From the NCBI GenBank assembly GCA_017454905.1, contig JAFTCB010000025.1, positions 61,390 to 125,389 of the forward strand: 64,000 bases of DNA, written 5' to 3'. The stretch is from Bacteroidales bacterium (GTDB lineage: Bacteria > Bacteroidota > Bacteroidia > Bacteroidales > UBA932). The notes beneath the pieces were generated by a model. The model searched no databases. It was not told where the DNA came from and saw nothing but the letters and a program-made list of their open reading frames with translations. Below, one piece after another: positions 9,078-18,160 of this stretch; position 1 is the stretch's first letter; each line of letters begins with the position of its first letter. A program made the translations under genes and the position numbers.

Positions 9078-10240
9078 AAATCAGGCAAAGATAACGATTC
9101 CTCGCTATCTTTGCAACGCCGCGAGCGGGCCTGGACCACGGAAGGGAAATGTTTGCGTAAAAAAGTGCGCAGGCTTTTCGCGTTCAGGCCATATCTGGCG
9201 GCCAGCTCTGTCACGGGCACATCCGCGGCCAGGTACTCTTCCGCGGCGTCCTTGAACTGCTCCCAGCTTTCCCGTTTGCACGAAGTGCCGTTGGGCAGCA
9301 GGACCCTGTTGGAGGCTTTCACCCGGGCGGCCAGTTCCGGATCATGTTCCCGCACGTACCAGCGGAGCCGGTCCGTGGAAGTGATGCCGGCGGCGAAAGC
9401 GGCATCGTGCATCGAAGATCCGGAACGCAGCAGCGCCATCGCGGGCGCATAGCGTTCTGCGGCGGAGACCGAATAGCGTTTCGGCTCCGACGCGGACGGT
9501 ATCGGAGCCGGACCGTCCACGCGACGGCGGAGCATGTCGTCTTTGTGCCAGTTGTACAGGTAGCTGCGGAAAGCCCCGGTCCGCACCCCGCAGCGGTAGC
9601 AGATCTCCGTAATCGGCAGCGATGTGGTGCGGAGCAGTTCCAGGGCCTGTGCGTAGCGTTCGACCGTCTCTTTGCGGGGCATGTGCGGCTGATTGCTGCC
9701 GTTTTTCTCGCCATAGCGGAGTTCCCTGCCGGACGCGGCAACGCGGGTCAGGTGCCGGGCTTCCGCAATCCGCTTGTGGTAGTAGAGGATATGCTCGCGC
9801 AACCCGGAATAGGAGACGCCGCAGCGTTCCGCTACTTCCTGGACGGACAGGTCGGTCGTCTCCAGCAGATGCACCGCCCGGGAGTATTGCTGCACACTCG
9901 CGCGGGTCGCGCCCCGGAAGATGCCGTCGGCGATGCCGAGCCTGCGGCGGAGCGCTTCGCGGTCCGGGATGATTTCCGGGAAATGCCTGCGCAGCTGATT
10001 GTTCAGGGCCGCCGGGCTCAGTCCGAATTCCCGGGCGATCCCGGAAATATTCATCCCGATATGGCCGATATCCGAGCAGGCGAGGATGGCATCCCGGTAT
10101 TTGGCCGACGTCTCCGGACGCTGTCCGAAACGGGGATAGGGTCTCTCCTCCGGGGAAGGGGTCCCGGATTCCGCCTTACTCGCGGACACAGCGGACGGGA
10201 CATCCATACGCATCATAATATCCGTTGTTAGAGTATGCAT
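9074..10240 (-). CDS. Protein of five tandem helix-turn-helix repeats, putative DNA-binding regulator
   Basis: I do not recognise a named family. The 388-residue protein is built from five units of about 45 residues, at roughly 48-92, 119-163, 196-240, 264-308 and 329-373, spaced about 70 apart. Each has the pattern aromatic-x2-Ala-x-x-L-L ... hydrophobic-x-E-(V/I)-A-x-(R/Y)-x-G-(V/L)-x-(A/S)-x-x-(L/F)-R, as in [18 protein letters not shown] and [18 protein letters not shown], typical of an HTH. No sensor, catalytic or membrane domain is visible. It follows the fimbrial operon in the same direction. The ATG at 10240 overlaps the preceding gene by 65 bases; the ATG at 10207 (residue 12) is also possible. 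A regulator of the fimbrial locus is inference. Confidence 0.75.
   Translation of the reverse strand: MHTLTTDIMMRMDVPSAVSASKAESGTPSPEERPYPRFGQRPETSAKYRDAILACSDIGHIGMNISGIAREFGLSPAALNNQLRRHFPEIIPDREALRRRLGIADGIFRGATRASVQQYSRAVHLLETTDLSVQEVAERCGVSYSGLREHILYYHKRIAEARHLTRVAASGRELRYGEKNGSNQPHMPRKETVERYAQALELLRTTSLPITEICYRCGVRTGAFRSYLYNWHKDDMLRRRVDGPAPIPSASEPKRYSVSAAERYAPAMALLRSGSSMHDAAFAAGITSTDRLRWYVREHDPELAARVKASNRVLLPNGTSCKRESWEQFKDAAEEYLAADVPVTELAARYGLNAKSLRTFLRKHFPSVVQARSRRCKDSEESLSLPDL
9086..9093 (-). promoter_or_regulatory. Probable -7 box of uvrB inside the HTH gene 3' end
   Basis: The minus strand reads TATCTTTG (TAnnTTTG) 9 bases before the uvrB ATG. A mirror copy on the plus strand at 9106-9113 makes a perfect inverted repeat of GCAAAGATA. 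No clear -33 TTTG was found. If used, the transcript would be almost leaderless. Confidence 0.5.
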
Positions 10241-12587
10241 GCAGTTTATCGAAAGTCAAGGTATAACTGACGGTTGCAGAATGAGCGGACGAGGCCCAGT
10301 ACACCCCGTCCTCCCCGGGACGGCGGCGCGCGCCGCTGCCATCGCTTCTCGTTCCCGAGGCATACAGGAAGATCCTTCCGGTTTGCTCCGCACGGACAAA
10401 ACCCTCGGGATAATAATAGCGGCCGCTCTTCTCCTGGTCCCAGACCGTCGTATATGTACCTTCCGGTTCATTCTCCGTCGTCAGGGGGCTGAATCCGCTC
10501 CAGACTCCGTTCACAGGCACCTTCCAGCCGGCCGGACAGGGATCATAGACAGACTTTTTGTGCTCCAGCGAAGCCTGGTTCCCGGCATGCTGCCAGAAAA
10601 GCCGGTCGTGCCACGGACTGTCCGCCCGGCCGACGGCAGCCATGTCGTCATCCGCGGCGGTCCAATTCTGCGAACTCTGGCAGATGAAGGTCATCGGATG
10701 GGTCACGGCATAGAGCGTATTCCTGGCACCTGCCGCCCCGGTCTGGTTCTTGCCGATGACCCGGATGCCGTTTCCGCTCAGAGAGCCCGTCACCACGGCA
10801 GACGCCGTCCCGCCCAGGTAGAAATAGTTGCTCCTGCCCTCCCGGTCCCTGTCCAGAAACGGATCCTTCCGTCCGAACTGGTAGAAAAGGCCCTGGCTTC
10901 CGGGCAGGGCCGGATCCGCACCGGCGGCTCCGAGGGAGCGGTCCATGATGAATCCTTTCGCATATCCGACCGTGCCGTCCGTTGCCGGCGTATTCCAGAG
11001 GGCGTTGTTGTACCGGTGGACTTCGCCCCCGCCGACACCGTAGATGTACTGCCCGGGCACGGGTACGACATACCTGTCCGGATCATAATCCGTGATCCAG
11101 AGGTGCCAGCTCCACAGGATGATGCCGTCGACTTTCATCGCCACGACGACATTCCCCTGCATGCCCGCGGACACCCTGACCTTGATGAAAGGCTGGGAAT
11201 GAGCCGGATTCGCCGGATCGAAGCCTGTCCCGGCATCGAAGCCGGACACAAGGAAAGCATCGTCCCCCGTATAGCCGGAGAGGTCGAAATCGCTCCAGAG
11301 CACTTCCGCCGTCCAGCGGGTCCCTCCGTCCAGCACATAGGAGGAATAGCCTTCCCGGGTGCTGGCGCCGTAGACTCCGCCGTTGACGCCGCTTTCATTC
11401 CAGAAGACGGCGGCCCGCCGGACCGGGAAAGCGTAGGTCCGGGACTGCCCTTCCGTCTGGGGAGGGTGCAGCATGTAGCAGTTGGCATCGGTCCCGAACG
11501 TAACCTCGCCCATATCCTCGATCCGGTAGTCATACCGGGCATCGCCTTTCGCATTGATGGAAATGTCGTAAGTGTACTTGTGGTTGGGCAGGAGATTGAA
11601 ATCGGAAGTCAGGTCCCCGCCCAGGTAGTAAGTATAGGCAATCGGCGTGCGGTCGGGTCCGTAGGTCCCGTAAAGGCGGAAACGGGTCGCCCCGCCGGGG
11701 GCGCCGCTGCCCTTGTTGTACTGCAGGGTGTTGCCGGTCGTCCCGCGGAGGTTGGCGGGCACGTAATAGGTGTAGGTCTGGACCGCGCCGGCATTGCCTT
11801 CTTCGGCAAAATCCTGGCGGACATAATCGAAACGGAAGGGAAACGCATCCGAAAAAGGATCGCGGAAGACGACGGAAGCATCCCCGGCGGTGAGCGCTGG
11901 ATCGATATGCGCGAGATAATAGTATTTGGCATTGATTCCGCACAGATGCACCTGAGAGAGGGTCACGACATCATCCCCGGACAGGCCGGAGGTATTGTTG
12001 GTGACCCGCACCACGATCTTGGCGACATTGCGCCTGAGCGTCAGCACCAGGGAGGTACCCGCCGTGATGCTCCCGGTCCGGAGCGAAGCGCTCATGCGGA
12101 GGTAATCCTGGCCGCCGGAGGAGATAAAGACCCCGGACAGTTCCGGGATGGTGGTATAATCCTGTTCCAGGAAAGCGCCCAGCGTCGTTCCTGAATTGAC
12201 GGAAATGCGTCCGAAGGTATTGGCCAGCACCACCACCGTGTTCGGGCCTTCGGATGCGACCAGGGTCAGCTGCTCATCCTCCGTCAGGGGCCAGTGGTCG
12301 AAATACACCTGACCGCCGACCAGCGGGGCCTCCGCCGTGACGCCGTTGAACTGCAGGACCAGGAAATTGGCGATCTGGCTGTCGCCGGTCACGCCCTCCG
12401 AATCCGGCTCCTGGATAGTCTTGGTCTGCGGCATGCCGTCTTCAAGGATGGCCGTCCGCAGGCAGAAAGACACGGGGACCCGGTCCGGCCCGCCCTCATC
12501 CGGAACCGGGTCTTTCATGCAAGAAGCAACGGAAAGCAACACCGCCGTGACGGCAGGGAGCAAAAAGGATCGGTAAAATGTTTTCAT
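10176..12587 (-). CDS. Fimbrial tip-like lipoprotein, DUF4906 region plus C-terminal FISUMP domain
   Basis: The product is 803 residues from the ATG at 12587, where MKTFYRSFLL starts a lipoprotein signal with the lipobox Cys at residue 23; the frame is open further upstream but lacks a signal. The N-terminal half has the fimbrillin-like pattern of Bacteroidales DUF4906 proteins (LRRNVAKIVVRV, then LLPNHKYTYDISINAKG, then NCYMLHPP). The C-terminal part carries YDPCPAGWKVP and a YWASS block, hallmarks of the FISUMP (Fibrobacter succinogenes paralogue) domain. Long surface lipoproteins at the end of fimbrial operons are usually tip or adhesin subunits. The stop lies inside the downstream HTH gene. 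Confidence 0.8.
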   Translation of the reverse strand: MKTFYRSFLLPAVTAVLLSVASCMKDPVPDEGGPDRVPVSFCLRTAILEDGMPQTKTIQEPDSEGVTGDSQIANFLVLQFNGVTAEAPLVGGQVYFDHWPLTEDEQLTLVASEGPNTVVVLANTFGRISVNSGTTLGAFLEQDYTTIPELSGVFISSGGQDYLRMSASLRTGSITAGTSLVLTLRRNVAKIVVRVTNNTSGLSGDDVVTLSQVHLCGINAKYYYLAHIDPALTAGDASVVFRDPFSDAFPFRFDYVRQDFAEEGNAGAVQTYTYYVPANLRGTTGNTLQYNKGSGAPGGATRFRLYGTYGPDRTPIAYTYYLGGDLTSDFNLLPNHKYTYDISINAKGDARYDYRIEDMGEVTFGTDANCYMLHPPQTEGQSRTYAFPVRRAAVFWNESGVNGGVYGASTREGYSSYVLDGGTRWTAEVLWSDFDLSGYTGDDAFLVSGFDAGTGFDPANPAHSQPFIKVRVSAGMQGNVVVAMKVDGIILWSWHLWITDYDPDRYVVPVPGQYIYGVGGGEVHRYNNALWNTPATDGTVGYAKGFIMDRSLGAAGADPALPGSQGLFYQFGRKDPFLDRDREGRSNYFYLGGTASAVVTGSLSGNGIRVIGKNQTGAAGARNTLYAVTHPMTFICQSSQNWTAADDDMAAVGRADSPWHDRLFWQHAGNQASLEHKKSVYDPCPAGWKVPVNGVWSGFSPLTTENEPEGTYTTVWDQEKSGRYYYPEGFVRAEQTGRIFLYASGTRSDGSGARRRPGEDGVYWASSAHSATVSYTLTFDKLHAYSNNGYYDAYGCPVRCVRE

Positions 12588-12598
12588 GGATATCCGGT

Positions 12599-13702
12599 TT
12601 AAAAATGGTCGTTCCACGCATCCGCGACGTATGCTCCCTCCGGAGTAGTCCATCCGTCCACGCGGACCGTCCCGATCACGCCAGGACTCTCCGAATCGTC
12701 TCCGGACAGGGTCCCGCCGTCGTCCCAGGCAGCGGTCAGGAGCGAGACGACGACATGGGATTTGGATACGCGCAGGCAATAGGTATAGTCCGTCATCGGC
12801 GACACCGGCTCCGTCAGGTCGACCAGGGCCCGGGAAGGATGGGCGGAGTCGTCCCCCAGCAGGATTTCGACCTGCGGCCTGAGTTCCGCATTCGCCGCAG
12901 CTTGATAATCGATGGCGGGGATTGTCTGCCGGGCTGAGGTCCAGGAACCGCCGTCGGCGCGTACCAGATGCATCGGCGCGCCGCCGCAGTCATAGAGCAC
13001 GACATCCCCGGAAGTGCGGCCGGCCGTCGAGAAGCCCGTGGTCAGATACCAGCGGCCGGCCAGGGTGCAGTTCCGCAATGTGATCCGCTGGATGTACGCT
13101 TCGGCCAGTTCTCCGCATTCGATCCGGACGCAGAGTCCCGCACGGCGGTCCCGGAGCACAAGCGCCGTCGAGGAGGCATAGACATACTCCCCGTCCAGCC
13201 AGGTGCCGGAAAGCGTTACGGGGACCGGGTCGCTGACATAGAGCTCCCGGTCCGGCTCCCAGGAATAATAACGCAGCGAGCCGTCCGGGGAGAAGGCCGC
13301 GGCCGGAGAGGCGGCGACGAGATAGGCGGGACCGTTGCTCCCGCGCAGCCCATACCGGGCGTCCCGGTCGGCTTCGTCCAGGGCGGCTGCCGGTGTACCG
13401 TCTTCCCTGAGCGGCAAGCCGGCAGCGTCCACCCGGCAGGGAGAAAGCCAGATCCCGCCCGCCACGGTAGCCTGGTGGTCGACGGGCAGGCTGCAATAAG
13501 TCCCCTGGGCGGTCAATGCCTGCGTAGACAGGTCGAACAAGGCAGCCCTGCAGGTATACTCGCCGGCACCCGGAGACTTCGTATCCAGGGGAAAGAGGAC
13601 CGTGGCCGCCTCCGCCGGAAGGCATTCCGGGAAGACGCGTTCGCAGGAAAGGAAGGAGAGGAGCAACGCCGCAGGCGGGAAAAGATGGAGCAAATGGGGC
13701 AT
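12599..13702 (-). CDS. Fimbrial-locus lipoprotein of unknown family
   Basis: This 367-residue protein has a signal peptide with lipobox FLSC (Cys20). The remainder is rich in Gly, Thr and beta-type segments. A weak fimbrillin-like order can be seen: a processed N-terminus, then a block (YLTTGFSTAG) and a final segment TVRVDGWT that resembles the terminal strand of fimbrillins. I cannot place it in a named family. It lies 7 bases after the fimbrillin gene at 13709 and 11 bases before the tip-like gene, so it is an operon member, probably a minor subunit exported as a lipoprotein. Confidence 0.7.
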   Translation of the reverse strand: MPHLLHLFPPAALLLSFLSCERVFPECLPAEAATVLFPLDTKSPGAGEYTCRAALFDLSTQALTAQGTYCSLPVDHQATVAGGIWLSPCRVDAAGLPLREDGTPAAALDEADRDARYGLRGSNGPAYLVAASPAAAFSPDGSLRYYSWEPDRELYVSDPVPVTLSGTWLDGEYVYASSTALVLRDRRAGLCVRIECGELAEAYIQRITLRNCTLAGRWYLTTGFSTAGRTSGDVVLYDCGGAPMHLVRADGGSWTSARQTIPAIDYQAAANAELRPQVEILLGDDSAHPSRALVDLTEPVSPMTDYTYCLRVSKSHVVVSLLTAAWDDGGTLSGDDSESPGVIGTVRVDGWTTPEGAYVADAWNDHF

Positions 13703-13708
13703 ATCGTT

Positions 13709-14767
13709 TCAGATTTCTTCTGTACCCAGGATTTCCGCCGTCCAATCGCGGCTGACGGTGATGCCGTCAAAGCAGACATAGTTGTCCAGGGTAAAATGGA
13801 AAGTATATTTGCAGCCGGGCTGGAAGCCGGAAGTCACGCCGTCATCATGCAGGAGATGCGCCCGCCTCAGGACAAAGGGCTGAAGTGTCTGTCCGTTCAT
13901 GGTGAAGGTGAACACCAGTTCATCATCATCTACTTCCGTCGGCACGAGCAACAGATATGCAGTGGCCGGCCGGTCGGCCGAGTTGACGGTCGGATAGTAT
14001 GGAGAGAAACTGATATTCATGGAGTCGCTCACCGTTCCCCCGGGATTGACCGCGCCGGTCAGGGCATTGAATGTCCCGGATGTGTAGAGGCGGGCCGTCG
14101 TGACTCCGTCCGCGTCCGGATCCCGCAGGGTGATGCCGATGTCGGTGAGGGAATACGATGATGCGCCGTTCACCAGCCGGAACTGGAAGGCCAGCAGGGA
14201 CAGGACATGCCGGAAACTGAACCGGGCCGTCAGTTCTCCGCCGGATCCCGGATCCAGGTCCGTATTGGCAGCCGGGTCCGGGTTCTCCACCGCGTACATC
14301 AGGTCCGCCTGGTCGTTCACCCGGCCGGCAATGGTGAACGGAATCGCGTCCGGGCCGGACAGGAAGGCATTCTGCGTATATGGCGCATAAGCATACAGGT
14401 CCGCCGCGGCGCCATCTTCCCGGACCGTCAGGGTGATGTTCTCGCAGGAGGCTGCCGTCGTGGCGCCGGTGGAGAAATCGCCTGCATAATAATAATTCCA
14501 GCTGTCCGTATCGTTCGAATACCGGGCACGGATATTCCAGGAATTGGGTTTGTGCGCCGTCGTCGTGCTGCCCCTTTCGCAAACGAAAATGCCGTATGTG
14601 CCGTTGTCGGGGAACACCGTACCGGTGACAGGGCCCTTGGTTGCCGCCGGCATTTCCGCAAGCGACGGGAGGATGCGGACTACCGCCTCACCGCCAGGGC
14701 GCGTCACAGGCTCCCGGGTGCAGGCCGGGAGGAAAAGCATCAATAAGAGAATGATCCGTTTCTGCAT
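13709..14767 (-). CDS. Fimbrillin family lipoprotein
   Basis: This 352-residue protein has a lipobox FLPAC (Cys16). Family features follow: a TKG sequence after the N-terminal strand, the sequence AYAPYTQN, then LMYAVENPD and FSFRHVLSLLAFQFRL, the helix-like block shared by Mfa-like/FimA-like proteins. It ends with GCKYTFHFTLDNYVCFDGITVSRDW, the typical terminal donor-strand region. The spacing to the next genes is short (4 and 6 bases). It is likely a structural subunit that Lol/BAM export, then a surface protease (not in this window), would release for polymerisation. Confidence 0.85.
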   Translation of the reverse strand: MQKRIILLLMLFLPACTREPVTRPGGEAVVRILPSLAEMPAATKGPVTGTVFPDNGTYGIFVCERGSTTTAHKPNSWNIRARYSNDTDSWNYYYAGDFSTGATTAASCENITLTVREDGAAADLYAYAPYTQNAFLSGPDAIPFTIAGRVNDQADLMYAVENPDPAANTDLDPGSGGELTARFSFRHVLSLLAFQFRLVNGASSYSLTDIGITLRDPDADGVTTARLYTSGTFNALTGAVNPGGTVSDSMNISFSPYYPTVNSADRPATAYLLLVPTEVDDDELVFTFTMNGQTLQPFVLRRAHLLHDDGVTSGFQPGCKYTFHFTLDNYVCFDGITVSRDWTAEILGTEEI

Positions 14768-14771
14768 GAAG

Positions 14772-15902
14772 TCAATACATTAGTTCCTGGCTGGCATGTG
14801 TGTTACCCGCGTCCGTCCAGTCCAGGATGGAGACGGCGAGGCGGGCCTCCTTGCGGTCTGCCACGGGCACGGTGATGGTATAACGGACGGTCTTGCCGAC
14901 AGGCCAGTCCGGCGTGCCGGCGAGGGGCAGGCTGACCACGTTTTCGTCCAGGCGGGCATCGCTCCCCCGGTTCTTGACGACATATGTGATGTCCAGGAAG
15001 GCTCCCTCCGGAAGTGTCTGGGGCAGCAGGTACAAGCGTCCGTTGATGGTATTGTTCAGCCACATGGCCTCGGCGCCGTCGAGATAATTGTCCCCGGTGA
15101 TGAGGTCCAGCGCCTGGGTGGAGAGCGTATAGGAAGCGACAGGCATGTCGCCGCTGCCGTCCAGCGGAGAGATGACACTGCACCATGCTTGACCCGGAAT
15201 CCCGACATTTTCCGTAAAATAAAGATACTCGGAGCCAATCACGTCACGGATGGAGATCCGGGTGACGGTCACCCCTTCTTCCGCATTGAGGGCTCCCTCG
15301 TATTTACACCAGAACTGGATGTCCGTGGTGAGATGCCGGGTAAAATCCAGCACCAGCCGGCCGGCATGGCGGTTCACGTCCAACAGGGGCGCAGCGGCGA
15401 TGAAATCGATCTGCGTGGCCGGGGTCGTACCGGGCGTAAAGCAGATCAGGGGCGATCCGGGCAGATAATGGTCGAGCCGGTCCGTGAGGGATGTTTCCGG
15501 ATTGACCGTCAGGCAGATATCCGAGTCCGGGCCGGTATCCTCCCGGTAAGGAGCATAACAAAAATAACTGAGCGTACCGTCCAGGGGATAATAGACAGGG
15601 TCCGGCGCACCCGTGGCGGTCATGCCGTGCCAGGTATCCCCCGACAAGCCGAAGCGGTGGTTCCAGATATACGGCCGGGATCCGGCGCCGAAGACTTCCC
15701 CTTCCGGTGTATACCAGGCGCTGACACTGAAATGCTGGGCGGCCAGGCGTTCCACGGTCGTCAGCTGCGGAGCGCCTTTGGTCCCAGATGCCCGGGCACT
15801 GAATTCCACGGAGATCCGGGCTGCAGGCACCGGCTCCCGGTCGCACGCCGTTCCGGCAATGGCCGGCATGGCAAGGATGATGAAGATGGCGGATTTTCTC
15901 AT
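14772..15902 (-). CDS. Fimbrillin family lipoprotein
   Basis: 376 residues with lipobox AGTAC (Cys20). It shows the fimbrillin order: RASGTKG after the first strand, YFCYAPYRED, then IDFIAAAPLLDVNRHAGRLVLDFTRHLTTDIQFW (read in pieces: an I-D-F-I-A block followed by a strand-turn block), and a terminal KTVRYTITVPVADRKEARLAVSI region with DW. It is the second of three consecutive fimbrillin-like genes and differs clearly from both neighbours, so the genes are not recent duplicates. A gap of about 50 bases separates it from the fimbrillin gene at 15952. Confidence 0.82.
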   Translation of the reverse strand: MRKSAIFIILAMPAIAGTACDREPVPAARISVEFSARASGTKGAPQLTTVERLAAQHFSVSAWYTPEGEVFGAGSRPYIWNHRFGLSGDTWHGMTATGAPDPVYYPLDGTLSYFCYAPYREDTGPDSDICLTVNPETSLTDRLDHYLPGSPLICFTPGTTPATQIDFIAAAPLLDVNRHAGRLVLDFTRHLTTDIQFWCKYEGALNAEEGVTVTRISIRDVIGSEYLYFTENVGIPGQAWCSVISPLDGSGDMPVASYTLSTQALDLITGDNYLDGAEAMWLNNTINGRLYLLPQTLPEGAFLDITYVVKNRGSDARLDENVVSLPLAGTPDWPVGKTVRYTITVPVADRKEARLAVSILDWTDAGNTHASQELMY

Positions 15903-15951
15903 GGCAAGTACCCCGGCGGGCGGCCAGGCCCTCCGGGATAAAAACGTTGGA

Positions 15952-17124
15952 CTATTCGAGGACGAAAGTGTCGGCGACGCGATCGAAATCGACGACCGTC
16001 TCCGTGATGATGATTTCGTTCAGATTGATATCAAGGTTATAGACATACTTGTAGCCGGCCTGCCAGACACGGCGGGGCACGTTGTAGTAGTACTGCATCG
16101 TGTTGCCGCCGACGGTATAGGTGACACAGAAGTTCCTGGCCTGCTGCTGCGGGACGAGCAGGGTCTCGCCGAGCTGGACATAGGCATTCTCCGTCAGGGC
16201 GGTGCCGTAATCCACGGCCGAGCCGATTGCCGGAGACTCGATGTTGCAAGGGCTTACGGACGGCGTTCCGGCAAAGGAAGGCATTTTCCAGTTGGCTGCC
16301 ACGACGCCCTCGCCCGCTGCGTCAAAAGACCAGCCGGCCACGAGATCGTTGCGCTGGTTGTCCACCTGGAAGGTACCCCGGGTCTGCAGGGTCACCTGGC
16401 CCGCGGCCGGAGCGCTGCAATCCGCATAGGCCTTCGGCGACGCACCGTTCAGTTCGGCATTCCGCGCAGCGATAAACTCCGGCGTCACGAAGGAAATGTC
16501 ATTGACTGCCAGGCCGGAGGCCGCCTGGTTGATGCGGACATTGAAAATCAGGAGGGCCTGCGCATGCCGGAACTCCATCTTGATATACGGTGTCGTACCG
16601 GTGGCCAGGGATGTCTGCCCGTTGGCGGCCGCATACAGGAGATCCACCTGATTGGCATAGGTATCCCAGGAAGCCACGGTAAAATCCCGGGCCGCCACGG
16701 CGCCGTTGAAAGCAGGAGCGGGAATCCCCGCCTTCGCGCCCTTCGGCAGGGCATAAGCCAGGAAATCCATGGACGATCCGCCGACCGGCCAGTACAGGGG
16801 AGAAGCATCCGCGGCGGATTCATCCTCATAATGATGCCAGTCGGGATCTCCCGTCCCCGCCGTCACCTTGTTCATGAACAGCTGGTCGGTGAAGAAGTGC
16901 GGTGTCTCCAGCGAGCCGTCCGATGCATACTGGGAAGCGGAAGCATAGATGGCGTAACCCTCGTCGTCGAAACTTGTTCCGGAGAGTTCCCCGGCCTTCG
17001 TGACGCCCTGGAGGGTGGTTTTGAAGCCGATTTCGCCCGGGGTCCCAACGACTGTGGTCCCGGTTCTGTCGCAGGCGGCCAGCATGAGCAGGGCCGCAGC
17101 TACCAGGAAGATTGTCTTTTTCAT
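15952..17124 (-). CDS. Fimbrillin family lipoprotein, first of the three
   Basis: 390 residues, lipobox LMLAAC (Cys18). Fimbrillin features: IGFKTTLQGVTKAG, DFLAYALPKG, VDLLYAAANGQTS, MEFRHAQALLIFNVRI, then GYKYVYNLDINLNEI and a final VVDFD strand. As first of the three fimbrillin-like genes and with good matches to the family it may be the major structural subunit; this is inference from order. The ATG is preceded by an AT-rich 30-base gap from the DUF5119-like gene. Confidence 0.87.
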   Translation of the reverse strand: MKKTIFLVAAALLMLAACDRTGTTVVGTPGEIGFKTTLQGVTKAGELSGTSFDDEGYAIYASASQYASDGSLETPHFFTDQLFMNKVTAGTGDPDWHHYEDESAADASPLYWPVGGSSMDFLAYALPKGAKAGIPAPAFNGAVAARDFTVASWDTYANQVDLLYAAANGQTSLATGTTPYIKMEFRHAQALLIFNVRINQAASGLAVNDISFVTPEFIAARNAELNGASPKAYADCSAPAAGQVTLQTRGTFQVDNQRNDLVAGWSFDAAGEGVVAANWKMPSFAGTPSVSPCNIESPAIGSAVDYGTALTENAYVQLGETLLVPQQQARNFCVTYTVGGNTMQYYYNVPRRVWQAGYKYVYNLDINLNEIIITETVVDFDRVADTFVLE

Positions 17125-17155
17125 TTTGAAGTAGTTTTAATTGTGAATAATGGGT

Positions 17156-18160
17156 TTACAAGGGGATTTCCACGATTTCTGCATTCCAGTCGCCGACGGT
17201 CGGGACGATGCCCCCGGCATCCTGCTCCGGAACGCGGAGGGGCTCTTCGATGATGATCTCATGCCGGGTATTGTCCGGATTGTCGAACTGGTCGGTGACA
17301 TTGAAAGTCCACTGGAAGCGGAGGCCGTCATGGGTCGAGGCCAGGACATGGAGGAACACGTCATTCCGGGTCCCCGGGAGCTTGCCGAACGTGTTGAAAA
17401 CCGAGAAAAGGCGCCCGTTCTCCGCATCGGTCCCGCAGGAGAAGCCGATGGCGCAGGCTTTGCCCGGGAATCGTCTGTCCCAGAGATACTTGCCCGCCGC
17501 CTGACCGGTGATGTACACATCTGCCTGCCGGATCCGGTCCACGCCTTCGACCTGCCGGATCTCAAAGGTATATGTCTCCAGCAGGGTGGTCATCTCCGTC
17601 TCCAGCACGACCGGACTTTCCGTCCCGGCACGGACCGGTACGACGGCGTCCGGAATCCGTCCCGCGAAGAGATGATCCGGCTCGAAGATGACCGGGTACT
17701 CCGCCCCGGTTCCTTCTCCGGCGCGCGTCTTGATCTGGGATCCGGACCCTCCGGAAAAGGCATACGCTCCGGCGCGGCTTCCGGCGTCCGTCACCCGGGT
17801 CGTCTCCGTGCCCAGGGAGTACACCAGCAGGTCATAGGTCCCCGCCGGCACATCGACGAATCCGCCTCCGGCAGGGAGATAATCCTCCGCCACCAGCTCA
17901 TGCGTCAGGAGATCATAGAAGCAGGCACGCACCTGCCGGGGCATCTTGCCCGCAAGTTTTTCCCGAAAGAGCGGGTATTGCTCCGGATCAAGGTCTTCAG
18001 GAGTGATTGCCTGGAGCCGGATATCCAGTTTGAGATATACCCCGGAAAGGGCATCGTGCAGGGGGATGCGCCGGCAGGACGGCGCAAGAACGAGGAGGGC
18101 CAATGCCGGAGAGACTGTCCGGAAAAAACGGGAAATCCGTAGCAAGAACTTAAACATCAT
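17156..18160 (-). CDS. Fimbrial-locus lipoprotein, DUF5119-like
   Basis: 334 residues from the tandem ATGs at 18160/18157, preceded by a strong GGAGGAGG ribosome site and overlapping the upstream stop; the open frame further upstream lacks a signal. The lipoprotein signal ends with APSC (Cys29 counting from 18160). The block VRACFYDLLTHELVAEDY...VPAGTYDLLVYSLGTETT closely resembles DUF5119, a family found near the start of Bacteroidales fimbrial operons that is thought to anchor the fimbria, like FimB/Mfa2. The C-terminus WNAEIVEIPL resembles other family members. The family name is from memory. Confidence 0.8.
   Translation of the reverse strand: MMFKFLLRISRFFRTVSPALALLVLAPSCRRIPLHDALSGVYLKLDIRLQAITPEDLDPEQYPLFREKLAGKMPRQVRACFYDLLTHELVAEDYLPAGGGFVDVPAGTYDLLVYSLGTETTRVTDAGSRAGAYAFSGGSGSQIKTRAGEGTGAEYPVIFEPDHLFAGRIPDAVVPVRAGTESPVVLETEMTTLLETYTFEIRQVEGVDRIRQADVYITGQAAGKYLWDRRFPGKACAIGFSCGTDAENGRLFSVFNTFGKLPGTRNDVFLHVLASTHDGLRFQWTFNVTDQFDNPDNTRHEIIIEEPLRVPEQDAGGIVPTVGDWNAEIVEIPL

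Noticed and set aside
6711-9452. A 913-codon open frame on the plus strand
   Set aside because: Antisense shadow of uvrB; the protein has no recognisable domain, and uvrB is unambiguous.
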